This document shows positions 34,441 through 42,864 of a DNA stretch of 64,000 nt, piece by piece. A program made the translations under genes and the position numbers. The stretch is taken from the NCBI GenBank assembly GCA_017472305.1, contig JAFUQP010000037.1, forward strand, positions 1 through 64,000. Reading direction: 5' to 3'. The stretch comes from Clostridia bacterium (GTDB lineage Bacteria > Bacillota > Clostridia > Oscillospirales > CAG-272). Numbering within the stretch: the stretch's first letter is position 1; every line of letters begins with the position of its first letter. The notes beneath the pieces were generated by a model that made no database searches, had not been told where the DNA came from, and was given only the letters and a program-made list of their open reading frames with translations.

Positions 34441-35805
34441 ATGTACGATTTAATTATACTTGGCGGCGGCCCTGCCGGTTACAATGCGGCAGAGCGCGCA
34501 GGCACAGCAGGTCTTAAAACCCTCGTTATCGAGGAGAGAGCGCTCGGCGGCGTATGCCTCAACGAGGGCTGTATACCCACTAAGACTCTTCTTTACTCGG
34601 CAAAGATTTACGACTATGCAAAGCACGGCGCGGATTACGGAGTTAAGTTCGGCTCGGCTGAAATTGACCACGCGTTCGTGGTTGAGCGCAAGAACAAGGT
34701 CGTAAAGCAGCTCGTTTCGGGCGTTGGCGCGAAAATGAAGAAGGCAAAGGTTGAGGTTGTCAAGGCTACAGCATCGGTTAAGGAAAGAAATTCCGAGGGC
34801 TTCGTTGTCGTAGCAGACGGCAAGGAGTACACGGGACGTCAGCTCCTTATTTGCACGGGCTCGTCGGCGGCACTTCCGCCTATCGACGGACTCAAGGAGT
34901 CGCTTGAATCGGGCTTTGCTCTTACAAACCGCGAGGTGCTTGACCTCAAGGCAATTCCCGAGAGAATTGTCGTTGTCGGCGGCGGAGTTATCGGTCTTGA
35001 GATGGCTTCCTACTTCAACTCGGTCGGAAGCAAGGTTTTCGTCGTTGAGATGATGAACAACATCGCAGGTCCCGTTGACCGCGAGATTTCCACACTTCTT
35101 CAGAAGGAGTACGCAAAGCGCGGAGTTGAGTTCATTCTCGGCGCGAAGGTTACCTCTATCAAGAATAAGGCTGTCACCTACGAGAAGGACGGCAAGGTTG
35201 TTGAAATTCCTGCCGACTACGCACTCGTTTCTATCGGCAGACGTCCGAGGACTGCGGGAATCGGACTTGAGAACATCGGTCTTAAGCTCGAGCGCGGCGC
35301 TATAGTTACCGACGAGTACGGAAAGACGAACGTTCCCGGCGTTTATGCCGCGGGCGACGTTAACGGCAAGTCGATGCTCGCGCACACCGCTTACCGTGAG
35401 GGTGAGGTTTGTATAAACAACATTCTCGGCAAGAAGGACAGAATCAACTATAACTCCATTCCTTCGGTAATCTACACCAACCCCGAGGTTGCCTCTGTAG
35501 GTGAAACCGAGGAGAGCGCAAAGGCGAAGGGCCTTGACGTCAACATCGAGTCGATAACCCTTAAGTACAGCGGCAGATATATAGCCGAGAACGAGCACGG
35601 AAACGGTATCGTTAAGGTTATCACCGACAAGAAGCACAACAATATTCTCGGACTTACTATGATAGGCAGCTACGCCTCGGAGATTATCTACGGCGCGGCT
35701 ATGATGGTAGAAACCGAGATGAGAGTTTCCGATATACAGAAGCTCGTATTCCCGCACCCCACCGTTTGTGAGGTAATCAGGGAAGCAATGTTTGAAATAA
35801 AGTAA
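34441..35805 (+). CDS. lpdA: Dihydrolipoyl dehydrogenase (E3)
   Basis: This 454-residue flavoprotein reoxidises dihydrolipoamide with NAD+. FAD motif IILGGGPAGYNAAERA at the N-terminus; redox disulfide in GGVCLNEGCIPTKTLLY near 38-50; NAD motif VVVGGGVIGLEMASYF near 180; FAD motif GVYAAGDVNGKSMLAH; C-terminal FPHPTVCEVIREA, where the catalytic His-Pro-Thr is present. Standard length, and no lipoyl domain is fused. GGGAGGGG lies just before the ATG. Confidence 0.96.
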   Translation: MYDLIILGGGPAGYNAAERAGTAGLKTLVIEERALGGVCLNEGCIPTKTLLYSAKIYDYAKHGADYGVKFGSAEIDHAFVVERKNKVVKQLVSGVGAKMKKAKVEVVKATASVKERNSEGFVVVADGKEYTGRQLLICTGSSAALPPIDGLKESLESGFALTNREVLDLKAIPERIVVVGGGVIGLEMASYFNSVGSKVFVVEMMNNIAGPVDREISTLLQKEYAKRGVEFILGAKVTSIKNKAVTYEKDGKVVEIPADYALVSIGRRPRTAGIGLENIGLKLERGAIVTDEYGKTNVPGVYAAGDVNGKSMLAHTAYREGEVCINNILGKKDRINYNSIPSVIYTNPEVASVGETEESAKAKGLDVNIESITLKYSGRYIAENEHGNGIVKVITDKKHNNILGLTMIGSYASEIIYGAAMMVETEMRVSDIQKLVFPHPTVCEVIREAMFEIK

Positions 35806-35818
35806 AGGAGTAAATATT

Positions 35819-38305
35819 ATGCCTAAAAGTCAATACGTTGATCCCGGTAAGGCATTTGAGTCCGGCTATATCCACTTTGAGGATATTCCCGTTTGTCAGT
35901 ACAACAAGACCCTTGCCGAGGAGAAGAAGATTTACACGAAGGACGATTTCCTCCGTATCTATCGCGATATGGCGATAATCCGTGAGTTCGAGACTATGCT
36001 TAACGACGTTAAGACGAAGTCCAACTACAACGGAGTAGAGTACAACAACCCCGGCCCCGCACACCTTTCTATCGGTCAGGAGGCTTCGGCTGTCGGTGAG
36101 GCTTACTGCCTCGATATCAACGACTTCTCGTTCGGCTCTCACAGAAGCCACGGTGAAATTCTTGCGAAGGGACTTTCCTCTATTCACAAGCTCACCGACG
36201 AGGAGGTTTACGACATAATGAAGGAGTTCCTCGGCGGCTCGGTTCTCTCGGTTGTCGAGAAGCATATGAACGGCGGCGGCAACGTTAAGGAGCTTGCTAT
36301 CAACTTCCTTCTCTACGGCGCACTTGCAGAGATTTTCGCACGTAAGACCGGCTTTAACAGAGGTCTTGGCGGCTCGATGCACGCCTTCTTCATTCCCTTC
36401 GGACTTATGCCCAACAACGCGATAGTCGGCGCATCTGCTCCTATCGCACTCGGTGCTGCTCTTTACAAGAGAGCAAACCACAAGAAGGGTATTATCATTT
36501 CCAACTGCGGCGACGGCGCTACCGGCCGCGGACCCGTTCTTGAGTCGCTCAACTTCGCTTCTATGGACCAGATTACCAAGCTCTGGGGCATGGACGGCAA
36601 GTTCTCCTCTGACGGAATGCCTATCCTCTTCAACGTGTTCAACAACCACTACGGAATGGGCGGTCAGACCCGCGGCGAGACTATGGGCTTCGATATGGTT
36701 GCAAGACTCGGCGCAGGCTTCAACCCGAGCCAGATGCACGCAGAGCGTGTTAACGGCTACGACCCGCTTGCGGTTATCGACGCTGTTTCGAGAAAGAAGG
36801 AGCTCCTTATACAGGGTAAGGGTCCCGCGCTTCTCGACGTCGTTACCTACCGTGTATCGGGACACTCTCCCTCCGACTCCTCGACCTACCGTACCGCGGA
36901 GGAAATCGAGGCTTGGAAGGCAGCAGACCCCATCGTTGCATTCAAGAACAAGCTCGTCGGCGGCAAGATTGCTACCGAAAGCGAGATTGCAAAGCTTCAC
37001 GAGGACATCACCGCGCGTATGACCGAGATTATGAAGCTCGCTATCAACGACGAAATTTCTCCCAGAATGGACCTCAACAAGGAGCCCGACGCTATCTCCT
37101 CTATTATGTTCTCCAACGAGAAGAGAGTCAGCATGGAGCCCGAGCGCGAGGCAGAAATGCTTCTTCCCAAGGACGAGTGCCCGAGAGTTAAGGAAATCAA
37201 GGGTAAGATTCGTACCGCTACCGACGCAAACGGCAAGCCTGTATCCAAGATGAAGATGTATAACATCTGCGACGGTCTTTTCGAGCCCATTATCGATAAG
37301 TTCTACGACGATGCAACCCTCGTTGCATACGGCGAGGATAACAGAGACTGGGGCGGTGCGTTCGGCGTTTACAAGAAGATGACCGAGGCTGTTCCTTATC
37401 ACCGCTTCTTCAACTCGCCTATCTCCGAGTCTGCTATCGTTGGCTCGGCTGTAGGATACGCAATGTGCGGCGGCCGCGCTATCGTTGAGCTTATGTACGC
37501 TGACTTCATCGGCTGCGCTGGCGACGAAATCTTCAACCAGATGGCAAAGTGGCAGGCAATGAGCGCAGGCATTCTTAAGATGCCCATCACACTCCGTGTT
37601 TCGGTAGGCTCGAAGTACGGCGCGCAGCACTCTCAGGACTGGACCGCGCTTTGCTCTCATATCCCCGGCCTTAAGGTTGTATTCCCCGCAACTCCCGCAG
37701 ATGCAAAGGGACTTATGACCTCTGCTCTTGACGGAACCGACCCCGTTGTGTTCTTCGAGAGCCAGAGAATTTACGGTATCGGCGAGCAGTTTATGAAGGA
37801 CGGCGTTCCCGAGGGACATTACGAGATACCCTTCGGCGAGCCCGATATCAAGAGAGAGGGTAAGGACGTTACCATTCTTACAATCGGAGCAGTTCTTTAC
37901 AGAGCTCTCGACGCTGCAAAGATTCTCGAGGAGAAGTACGGCGTATCGGCAGAGATTATCGACGCCCGCTCTATCGTACCCTTCAACTACGAGAAGGTTA
38001 TCGAGTCGGTTAAGAAGACCGGTAAGATTCTCCTTGTAGGCGATGCTTGCGAGAGAAACTCTGTAATGAGAGATATGGCATCGAACATCACCGAGATGTG
38101 CTTCGACTACCTCGACGGCCCGCCCGTTGTAGTAGGCTCGCGCAACTGGATAACTCCCGCATTCGAGCTTGAATCTCACTTCTTCCCGCAGGCTGATTGG
38201 ATTATCGACGCTCTCCACGAGAAGATTATGCCTCTCCCCGGACACGTTGCAAAGACCAACTTCACTAACATCGAGAAGGTTGAGAGAGCGAAGAAGGGAC
38301 TTTAA
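35819..38305 (+). CDS. Thiamine-PP-dependent 2-oxoacid dehydrogenase E1, alpha and beta subunits fused
   Basis: In this 828-residue protein, residues 1-~400 are E1 alpha-like: FETMLNDVKT, HLSIGQEASAVGEAYCL, FGSHRSHGEILAKG, GGSMHAFF, and the thiamine-PP motif beginning NCGDGATGRGP and ending NVFNNHYGMGG. Residues ~455-828 are E1 beta-like: VAYGEDNRDWGGAFGVYKKM, FNSPISESAIVGSAVGYAMCGGRAIVELMYADF, and C-terminal RSIVPFNYEKVIESV. These subunits are usually separate genes. The acid substrate may be pyruvate, acetoin or a branched-chain 2-oxoacid; sequence alone does not decide. It follows E3 by 13 bases with AAGGAG before the ATG. Confidence 0.9.
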   Translation: MPKSQYVDPGKAFESGYIHFEDIPVCQYNKTLAEEKKIYTKDDFLRIYRDMAIIREFETMLNDVKTKSNYNGVEYNNPGPAHLSIGQEASAVGEAYCLDINDFSFGSHRSHGEILAKGLSSIHKLTDEEVYDIMKEFLGGSVLSVVEKHMNGGGNVKELAINFLLYGALAEIFARKTGFNRGLGGSMHAFFIPFGLMPNNAIVGASAPIALGAALYKRANHKKGIIISNCGDGATGRGPVLESLNFASMDQITKLWGMDGKFSSDGMPILFNVFNNHYGMGGQTRGETMGFDMVARLGAGFNPSQMHAERVNGYDPLAVIDAVSRKKELLIQGKGPALLDVVTYRVSGHSPSDSSTYRTAEEIEAWKAADPIVAFKNKLVGGKIATESEIAKLHEDITARMTEIMKLAINDEISPRMDLNKEPDAISSIMFSNEKRVSMEPEREAEMLLPKDECPRVKEIKGKIRTATDANGKPVSKMKMYNICDGLFEPIIDKFYDDATLVAYGEDNRDWGGAFGVYKKMTEAVPYHRFFNSPISESAIVGSAVGYAMCGGRAIVELMYADFIGCAGDEIFNQMAKWQAMSAGILKMPITLRVSVGSKYGAQHSQDWTALCSHIPGLKVVFPATPADAKGLMTSALDGTDPVVFFESQRIYGIGEQFMKDGVPEGHYEIPFGEPDIKREGKDVTILTIGAVLYRALDAAKILEEKYGVSAEIIDARSIVPFNYEKVIESVKKTGKILLVGDACERNSVMRDMASNITEMCFDYLDGPPVVVGSRNWITPAFELESHFFPQADWIIDALHEKIMPLPGHVAKTNFTNIEKVERAKKGL

Positions 38306-38319
38306 TCCGTCAACGCTTC

Positions 38320-38365
38320 TTGACAAACGCAGAATATTGTCGTATAATTAATACGTAGTATTAAT
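38320..38365 (+). promoter_or_regulatory. Consensus promoter and start-site palindrome upstream of lplA
   Basis: TTGACA (38320-38325), 17-base spacer, TATAAT (38343-38348). An inverted repeat ATTAATAC-gta-GTATTAAT (38347-38365) overlaps the -10 and the expected start. Confidence 0.85.
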
Positions 38366-38396
38366 CGCGTGATATTTGCGTTTTGATGTGATTTTT

Positions 38397-38434
38397 AAGG
38401 GACGCAGATTTTTCTGCGTCCCTTGCTTTTTATT
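38397..38434 (+). terminator. Strong terminator between the lplA promoter and lplA
   Basis: Perfect stem AAGGGACGCAGA / TCTGCGTCCCTT with a TTTT loop, followed by GCTTTTTATT. It also ends the E1 transcript. Because a consensus promoter lies only about 50 bases upstream, it would cut that transcript to roughly 75-80 bases before lplA. Confidence 0.9.
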
Positions 38435-38486
38435 GAGCGAAGAAGGACAAAAAAGCAAGCCAAAAAACCCCATAAGGAAGGAATAA

Positions 38487-39461
38487 ATGAAGCTCTATAT
38501 TTCTCACAGCCACAACCCCTACTACAACCTTGCAGTTGAGGAATACCTCTTCAGAAACGAAGAGGACGAGGTGTTTATGCTCTGGCAGAACGACCGCACT
38601 GCCGTGGTAGGAAAAAATCAGAATATATATACCGAGCTTAATCTTGAAAAGGTAAAGGCGGGCGGTATAAAAATTGCGCGCAGAATTACAGGCGGAGGGG
38701 CAGTTTACCACGACCTCGGGAACCTGAACTATAGCTATATCGGTACTGCCGCTATGGCTGGGGAAAATTCCTTTCTTCGTTTCTCAGAACCGATAATCTC
38801 GGCGCTTGCCTCTCTTGGTGTGTCGGTTGTACTTTCGGGCAGGAACGACCTCACGGTAGACGGAAGGAAGATTTCGGGCGCGGCAGAGCACACAGAGGCG
38901 GGAAGAACGCTTCACCACGGAACGCTGCTTTTTGACAGTGACCTCTCGATGCTCTCGGAGTGCCTCTCGGTGGACAGGGAGAAGCTTTCCTCAAAGGGAA
39001 TCAGCTCGGTGTCATCGCGCGTCACAAATATTAAGCCGTATCTTCCCAAAATCAACGGAGTTGCCGAGCTTATCTCGGCTATCGCGAAGGAAATCTCTGA
39101 AAAGCACGGAGCAACCTTACTTCCTCTCCCGAGTTGCCCCGAGATTTCAGAGCTTGAGGAAAAATACTCGTCGGAGGGCTGGCTTTATCCGAAAAGAAGG
39201 CTGCTTTCCGAATACACGAGAAGCTATAAAAGACGTTTTCCGTTTGGCTCTGTTGAGGTTTTGCTAAGTCTTTCGGGCGAGGAAATTGTTTCTGCCGATA
39301 TCTCGGGCGATTTCTTCGAGGGCGAGAATTTTTCTCTGCTAAAGGACGCTTTTCTCGGTGAAATCTCGGAACTTAAGTCGAGAATAGAGCGCCGTGACTT
39401 GGACGGATATATTATCGGCATGAGGGCAGGGGATTTGCTCGAGCTTTTTGAGCTATGCTAA
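38487..39461 (+). CDS. lplA: Lipoate--protein ligase
   Basis: This 324-residue LplA-type ligase adenylates free lipoate and attaches it to the E2 lipoyl domain. The lipoate-binding loop is ARRITGGGAVYHDLGNLNYSYI near 70, then DLTVDGRKISGAAEHTEAGRTLHHGTLLF near 130, with a C-terminal accessory domain (about 240-324). AAGGAAGG precedes the ATG. It lies directly after the 2-oxoacid dehydrogenase genes, matching its substrate, but has a separate promoter and a terminator in its leader. Confidence 0.93.
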   Translation: MKLYISHSHNPYYNLAVEEYLFRNEEDEVFMLWQNDRTAVVGKNQNIYTELNLEKVKAGGIKIARRITGGGAVYHDLGNLNYSYIGTAAMAGENSFLRFSEPIISALASLGVSVVLSGRNDLTVDGRKISGAAEHTEAGRTLHHGTLLFDSDLSMLSECLSVDREKLSSKGISSVSSRVTNIKPYLPKINGVAELISAIAKEISEKHGATLLPLPSCPEISELEEKYSSEGWLYPKRRLLSEYTRSYKRRFPFGSVEVLLSLSGEEIVSADISGDFFEGENFSLLKDAFLGEISELKSRIERRDLDGYIIGMRAGDLLELFELC

Positions 39462-39509
39462 AAAATCGGGATTTTTACCAAAAAAGCAAAAGAAAATTTG
39501 TGGAAACTA

Positions 39510-39538
39510 TTGACAAACAATATTTTTAGTGTTATAAT
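39510..39538 (+). promoter_or_regulatory. Promoter of the L21-Prp-L27 operon
   Basis: TTGACA (39510-39515), 17-base spacer, TATAAT (39533-39538). Confidence 0.9.
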
Positions 39539-39545
39539 AGTACGA

Positions 39546-39596
39546 CGCTTATTGATAGGCTCGAAAAGTGTGTTCATTCACACGCCTATGATAGCG
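39546..39596 (+). ncRNA. L21 leader-like RNA structure
   Basis: In the rplU 5' leader, CGC-t-TAT pairs with ATAGCG, ATAGGC (39555-39560) pairs with GCCTAT (39584-39589), and an inner GTGTG/CACAC hairpin lies at 39568-39583. Position and layout match the Firmicutes ribosomal L21 leader, thought to bind L21 for autoregulation. No covariance check was possible. Confidence 0.6.
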
Positions 39597-39624
39597 ATTT
39601 TACACGAAAGTGAGGTGCTTTTTC

Positions 39625-39933
39625 ATGTTCGCAATTTTCGTAACAGGTGGAAAGCAGTACAAGGTTGCTGAGGGTGACGTTATCTTCGTAGAGAAGCTTG
39701 GCGTTGCTGAGGGCGAGAAGGTTACTTTTGACAAGGTACTCTGTGTTAACGGCGAAACCCTGTCTGTAGGTGCTCCCTATGTTGAAGGCGCAACTGTAGT
39801 TGCAAGCGTTGTTAAGAATGGCAAGTCCAAGAAGATCGACGTAATCAAGTACAAGGCGAAGAAGAACGAAAAGAAGAAAATCGGTCATCGCCAGGACTAC
39901 ACTAAGATTCAGATCGAAAAGATCGAGGGCTAA
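39625..39933 (+). CDS. rplU: 50S ribosomal protein L21
   Basis: 102 residues with L21 features [18 protein letters not shown] and the C-terminal [18 protein letters not shown]. The start at 39625 has GAGGTG upstream; an in-frame ATG five codons earlier overlaps that site. Confidence 0.97.
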   Translation: MFAIFVTGGKQYKVAEGDVIFVEKLGVAEGEKVTFDKVLCVNGETLSVGAPYVEGATVVASVVKNGKSKKIDVIKYKAKKNEKKKIGHRQDYTKIQIEKIEG

Positions 39934-39941
39934 TCCGTAAA

Positions 39942-40298
39942 ATGACGACAATCACGTTTTATAAGACGGGCGGTATTTATTACGGCTTTGAGGAAAAGGG
40001 ACATACCGGCTTTGCAGAGTCGGGTGACGACATACTTTGCTCGGCGCTTTCCGCAATGACTATGCTTATTATCAATGCCATCGAGGTATCCTACGCCTCT
40101 GACGTTGAGTATACCATAGACGAGGAAACAACCGACATTCGCCTTATTGCCAAATCGGCTCTTCCTAAATACGAAGAGGACGTATCGAAGCAATATGCCG
40201 TTTCAGGTCTTATACAGGCTTATTTCTTCCAGCTTATGGACCTTGTTGAGGAGTATTACGACTACCTTGACGTCCGTGAGGTTGAAAGGGAGATTTAA
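39942..40298 (+). CDS. prp: Ribosomal-processing cysteine protease Prp
   Basis: 118 residues with the catalytic His in KGHTGFAESGDDILCSALSAM and the catalytic Cys ten to twelve residues later. Prp removes the N-terminal extension of L27 before 50S assembly. It lies eight bases after rplU and before rpmA, the usual order. The L27 encoded downstream has the matching cleavage site. Confidence 0.93.
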   Translation: MTTITFYKTGGIYYGFEEKGHTGFAESGDDILCSALSAMTMLIINAIEVSYASDVEYTIDEETTDIRLIAKSALPKYEEDVSKQYAVSGLIQAYFFQLMDLVEEYYDYLDVREVEREI

Positions 40299-40343
40299 GC
40301 AAACCACAGGCAAAAGCCATAAAATAATATGGAGGTACATGAA

Positions 40344-40622
40344 ATGTTAAAGCTTAGTTTACAATTCTTTGCTCATAAAAAGGGCGTTGGTTCTACCAAG
40401 AACGGCCGTGATTCCGAGTCCAAGCGTCTTGGCGTTAAGAAGGCTGACGGTCAGGCAGTCCTTGCAGGAAACATTCTTGTAAGACAGCGCGGAACCAAGA
40501 TTCATCCCGGTACTAACGTAGGCATCGGCTCCGATGACACGCTCTTCGCTCTTGTTGACGGTACTGTTAAGTTCGAGCATATCACCGGTGGCAAGAAGCA
40601 GGTTAGCGTTTACGCTGACTAA
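40344..40622 (+). CDS. rpmA: 50S ribosomal protein L27 with Prp-cleaved extension
   Basis: 92 residues. The N-terminus [13 protein letters not shown] is the Firmicutes extension cut by Prp between the second Phe and Ala, freeing the tail that reaches the peptidyl-transferase centre. [24 protein letters not shown] is the L27 signature. GGAGG eight bases upstream fixes the start at 40344 rather than the earlier in-frame ATG. Confidence 0.97.
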   Translation: MLKLSLQFFAHKKGVGSTKNGRDSESKRLGVKKADGQAVLAGNILVRQRGTKIHPGTNVGIGSDDTLFALVDGTVKFEHITGGKKQVSVYAD

Positions 40623-40630
40623 TATTTTCA

Positions 40631-40661
40631 AAAAAGAGTAGCTCGGTCTGCTCTTTTTTGT
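40631..40661 (+). terminator. Terminator of the L21-Prp-L27 operon
   Basis: AAAAGAGTAG pairs with CTGCTCTTTT (one G-T pair) around CTCGGT, with further Ts. Confidence 0.85.
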
Positions 40662-40734
40662 TTTAATGCGGCAGAAGAGCGCCCTAACAAATCTAATATT
40701 TATAGCCGCTTATGCGGCGGAACGGAGAAATACA

Positions 40735-41754
40735 ATGGCTATTCTCGTAACAGGCGGTACAGGCTACATCGGCTCTCATACCACAGTAGAGCTTTTGAAC
40801 ATCGGTAAAGAGGTTATTATTGTTGATAACCTATCAAACAGCAAGTCTTGCGTTCTTGACAGAATTGAAAAGATAACAGGCAAGCGCCCGACCTTTATCA
40901 AGTGTGACCTTCTTGATAAGGAAACTCTTGACAAGGTGTTCACAGAGCACCCCGAGATTGACTCGGTTATTCACTTTGCAGGTCTTAAGGCGGTAGGTGA
41001 ATCCTGCTCCTTGCCTCTCCTCTACTATCACAACAACCTCACGGGCACCTTCAATCTTCTTGAATGTATGCTCGCGCACAACGTAAACAGGATTGTGTTC
41101 AGCTCCTCTGCGACGGTTTACGGACTTCCCGAGTCTGTTCCGATAAGAGAGGATTTCCCCCTTTCCACAACCAACCCCTACGGCGAGACAAAGCTTATGA
41201 TAGAGCGTATTCTCAAGGATACCGCCGCGGCAAATCCCGCGCTCTCCGTCTGCGTTCTCCGTTATTTCAATCCTATAGGCGCGCACGAGTCGGGACTTAT
41301 CGGCGAGGACCCGAGAGGAATTCCCAACAACCTTCTTCCTTATATTGCGAAGGTTGCGGCAGGAAAGCTTGAGTGCCTTTCGGTGTTCGGCGACGATTAC
41401 AACACTCCAGACGGAACGGGTGTGCGCGATTATATCCACGTCGTTGACCTCTCGCTTGCACATCTCAAGGCTCTTGATTATACCGAGAAGTTTAACGGAA
41501 TTGACTATATTAATGTCGGAACAGGTAACGGCTATTCAGTTCTCGAGATGGTACGCGCCTTCGGTGACGTATGGGGCTCGCCCGTAAATTACAAAATTGC
41601 GCCCCGTCGCCCCGGCGATATTGCCGAGTGCTATGCCGACCCCACGAAGGCATACGAGGTTCTTGGCTGGAGAGCCGAGCGTGACCTTGTGCGTATGTGC
41701 GAGGATTCCGCGAGATGGCAGAAGCAGAACCCCGACGGATATCCCGACGATTGA
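40735..41754 (+). CDS. galE: UDP-glucose 4-epimerase
   Basis: 339-residue extended short-chain dehydrogenase: NAD motif [12 protein letters not shown] at the N-terminus, catalytic SSSATVYG with Ser/Thr near 120, and the Tyr-Lys pair in NPYGETKLM near 148; [15 protein letters not shown] (here [14 protein letters not shown]) follows. It interconverts UDP-glucose and UDP-galactose for cell-surface sugars or galactose use. GGAGAAA fixes the start at 40735. A small stem GCCGC/GCGGC lies just upstream. A terminator follows at 41875. Confidence 0.95.
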   Translation: MAILVTGGTGYIGSHTTVELLNIGKEVIIVDNLSNSKSCVLDRIEKITGKRPTFIKCDLLDKETLDKVFTEHPEIDSVIHFAGLKAVGESCSLPLLYYHNNLTGTFNLLECMLAHNVNRIVFSSSATVYGLPESVPIREDFPLSTTNPYGETKLMIERILKDTAAANPALSVCVLRYFNPIGAHESGLIGEDPRGIPNNLLPYIAKVAAGKLECLSVFGDDYNTPDGTGVRDYIHVVDLSLAHLKALDYTEKFNGIDYINVGTGNGYSVLEMVRAFGDVWGSPVNYKIAPRRPGDIAECYADPTKAYEVLGWRAERDLVRMCEDSARWQKQNPDGYPDD

Positions 41755-41874
41755 TTTGGGGTTAAGACAAGCGGTTTTGGTCTGTGCTTGTCCGACCTTA
41801 CAGAGCAGGGCGTAAAATGCTGATAGGTAAATTTAACCGTATTATATCGCGCTGATTACTGTATGATTATAACG

Positions 41875-41906
41875 GAAAAAGAGGCTTTGCGTGAAGCCTC
41901 TTTTTC
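41875..41906 (+). terminator. Terminator after galE
   Basis: Perfect stem GAAAAAGAGGCTT / AAGCCTCTTTTTC with loop TGCGTG. Confidence 0.9.
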
Positions 41907-41933
41907 AAAGACTATTCTTTTGAGGAGTGTATT

Positions 41934-42725
41934 ATGGGACTTAAGGAAAAGAAGCTGTTCCTTCTCGATATGGACGGAACGCTGTATCTTGATAATGATT
42001 TGTTCGACGGAACTGTTGATTTTCTCAGGGAGGTTCGGCGTAAGGGCGGCAGATATCTCTTTCTTACAAACAACTCCTCAAAGAGCTCTGAGGCATACGT
42101 AGAGAAGCTCGGAAGGCTCGGTATAGAAGCAACGAAAGAGGACTTCTTGACCTCTACAGATGCCACAATTCTTTATTTACAAAACAAATTCCCGGGCAGA
42201 ACATTCTACTGCTTCGGAACAAAATCCTTCGAGGAGCAGCTTTTGGCTGCGGGGATATCGGTTACAACCGAGCTTTCCGGCGAAATTTTCGGAATAGTTA
42301 TGGGTAACGATAACGAGCTTACCTTCAAGAAGCTCGAGGACGCCTGCAAGCTTCTTCTTCGCGATATAGAATATATCGCGACAAACCCCGACTGGGTGTG
42401 TCCCACCGCCTTCGGCTACGTGCCCGACTGCGGCTCGGTTGCCGAGATGCTTCACAGAGCGACGGGCAAGCGCCCAATCTTCATAGGTAAGCCGAAGCCC
42501 GAAATGATACTTCTTGCGCTTGAGAAATTCGGCTATAAAAAAGAGGATGCTGTTATGGTTGGCGACAGAGTTTACACCGACATTGCCTCGGGCTACAACG
42601 CGGGAATTGATACCGTGTTCGTCTTATCTGGCGAGGGTACGCTTCTTGATGCCGAAAGCTCCGATACGCCCCCGACCTATATCCTTTCGGGCGTGCGCGA
42701 GCTTTACGAGAGAATTAAGGAGTAA
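41934..42725 (+). CDS. HAD-IIA family phosphatase (NagD/p-nitrophenylphosphatase-like)
   Basis: This 263-residue HAD hydrolase has the nucleophile motif LLDMDGTLYLDN (Asp near 12), motif II LTNNSSKSSEAY and a C2A cap with PDWVCPTAFGYVPDCGSVAEML. Motif III is IGKPKPEMI, and motif IV is VMVGDRVYTDIASGYNAGI. It dephosphorylates sugar phosphates or nucleotides; phosphoglycolate-type repair is possible. It lies between the galE terminator and the ABC-F gene as a single gene. GAGGAGTG precedes the ATG. Confidence 0.92.
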   Translation: MGLKEKKLFLLDMDGTLYLDNDLFDGTVDFLREVRRKGGRYLFLTNNSSKSSEAYVEKLGRLGIEATKEDFLTSTDATILYLQNKFPGRTFYCFGTKSFEEQLLAAGISVTTELSGEIFGIVMGNDNELTFKKLEDACKLLLRDIEYIATNPDWVCPTAFGYVPDCGSVAEMLHRATGKRPIFIGKPKPEMILLALEKFGYKKEDAVMVGDRVYTDIASGYNAGIDTVFVLSGEGTLLDAESSDTPPTYILSGVRELYERIKE

Positions 42726-42864
42726 AGGCTATTCTTGCTACTTCAACTCAACGGGCTTTTTCACCGAGTGAAAACTCAATTACCTTAAATAAAACAAAAT
42801 TGACATTTACTACTTTGGATAGCTTTCTTTGAAGCGCCCAAAGCTTAATATAAAGGAACGAAAA

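Noticed and set aside
33056..35757. Long minus-strand open frames opposite E2 and E3
   Set aside because: Antisense shadows caused by codon bias; the plus frames carry lipoyl, HxxxDG and disulfide motifs.
35777..38326. An 849-codon open frame on the minus strand opposite the E1 gene
   Set aside because: It is the shadow of a strongly biased coding sequence. The plus-strand frame has full E1 motifs, while this one has none.
42801..42830. A TTGACA before the ABC-F gene considered as its promoter
   Set aside because: The sequence 17 bases downstream (CTTTCT) is not a -10 box, so I left it out.
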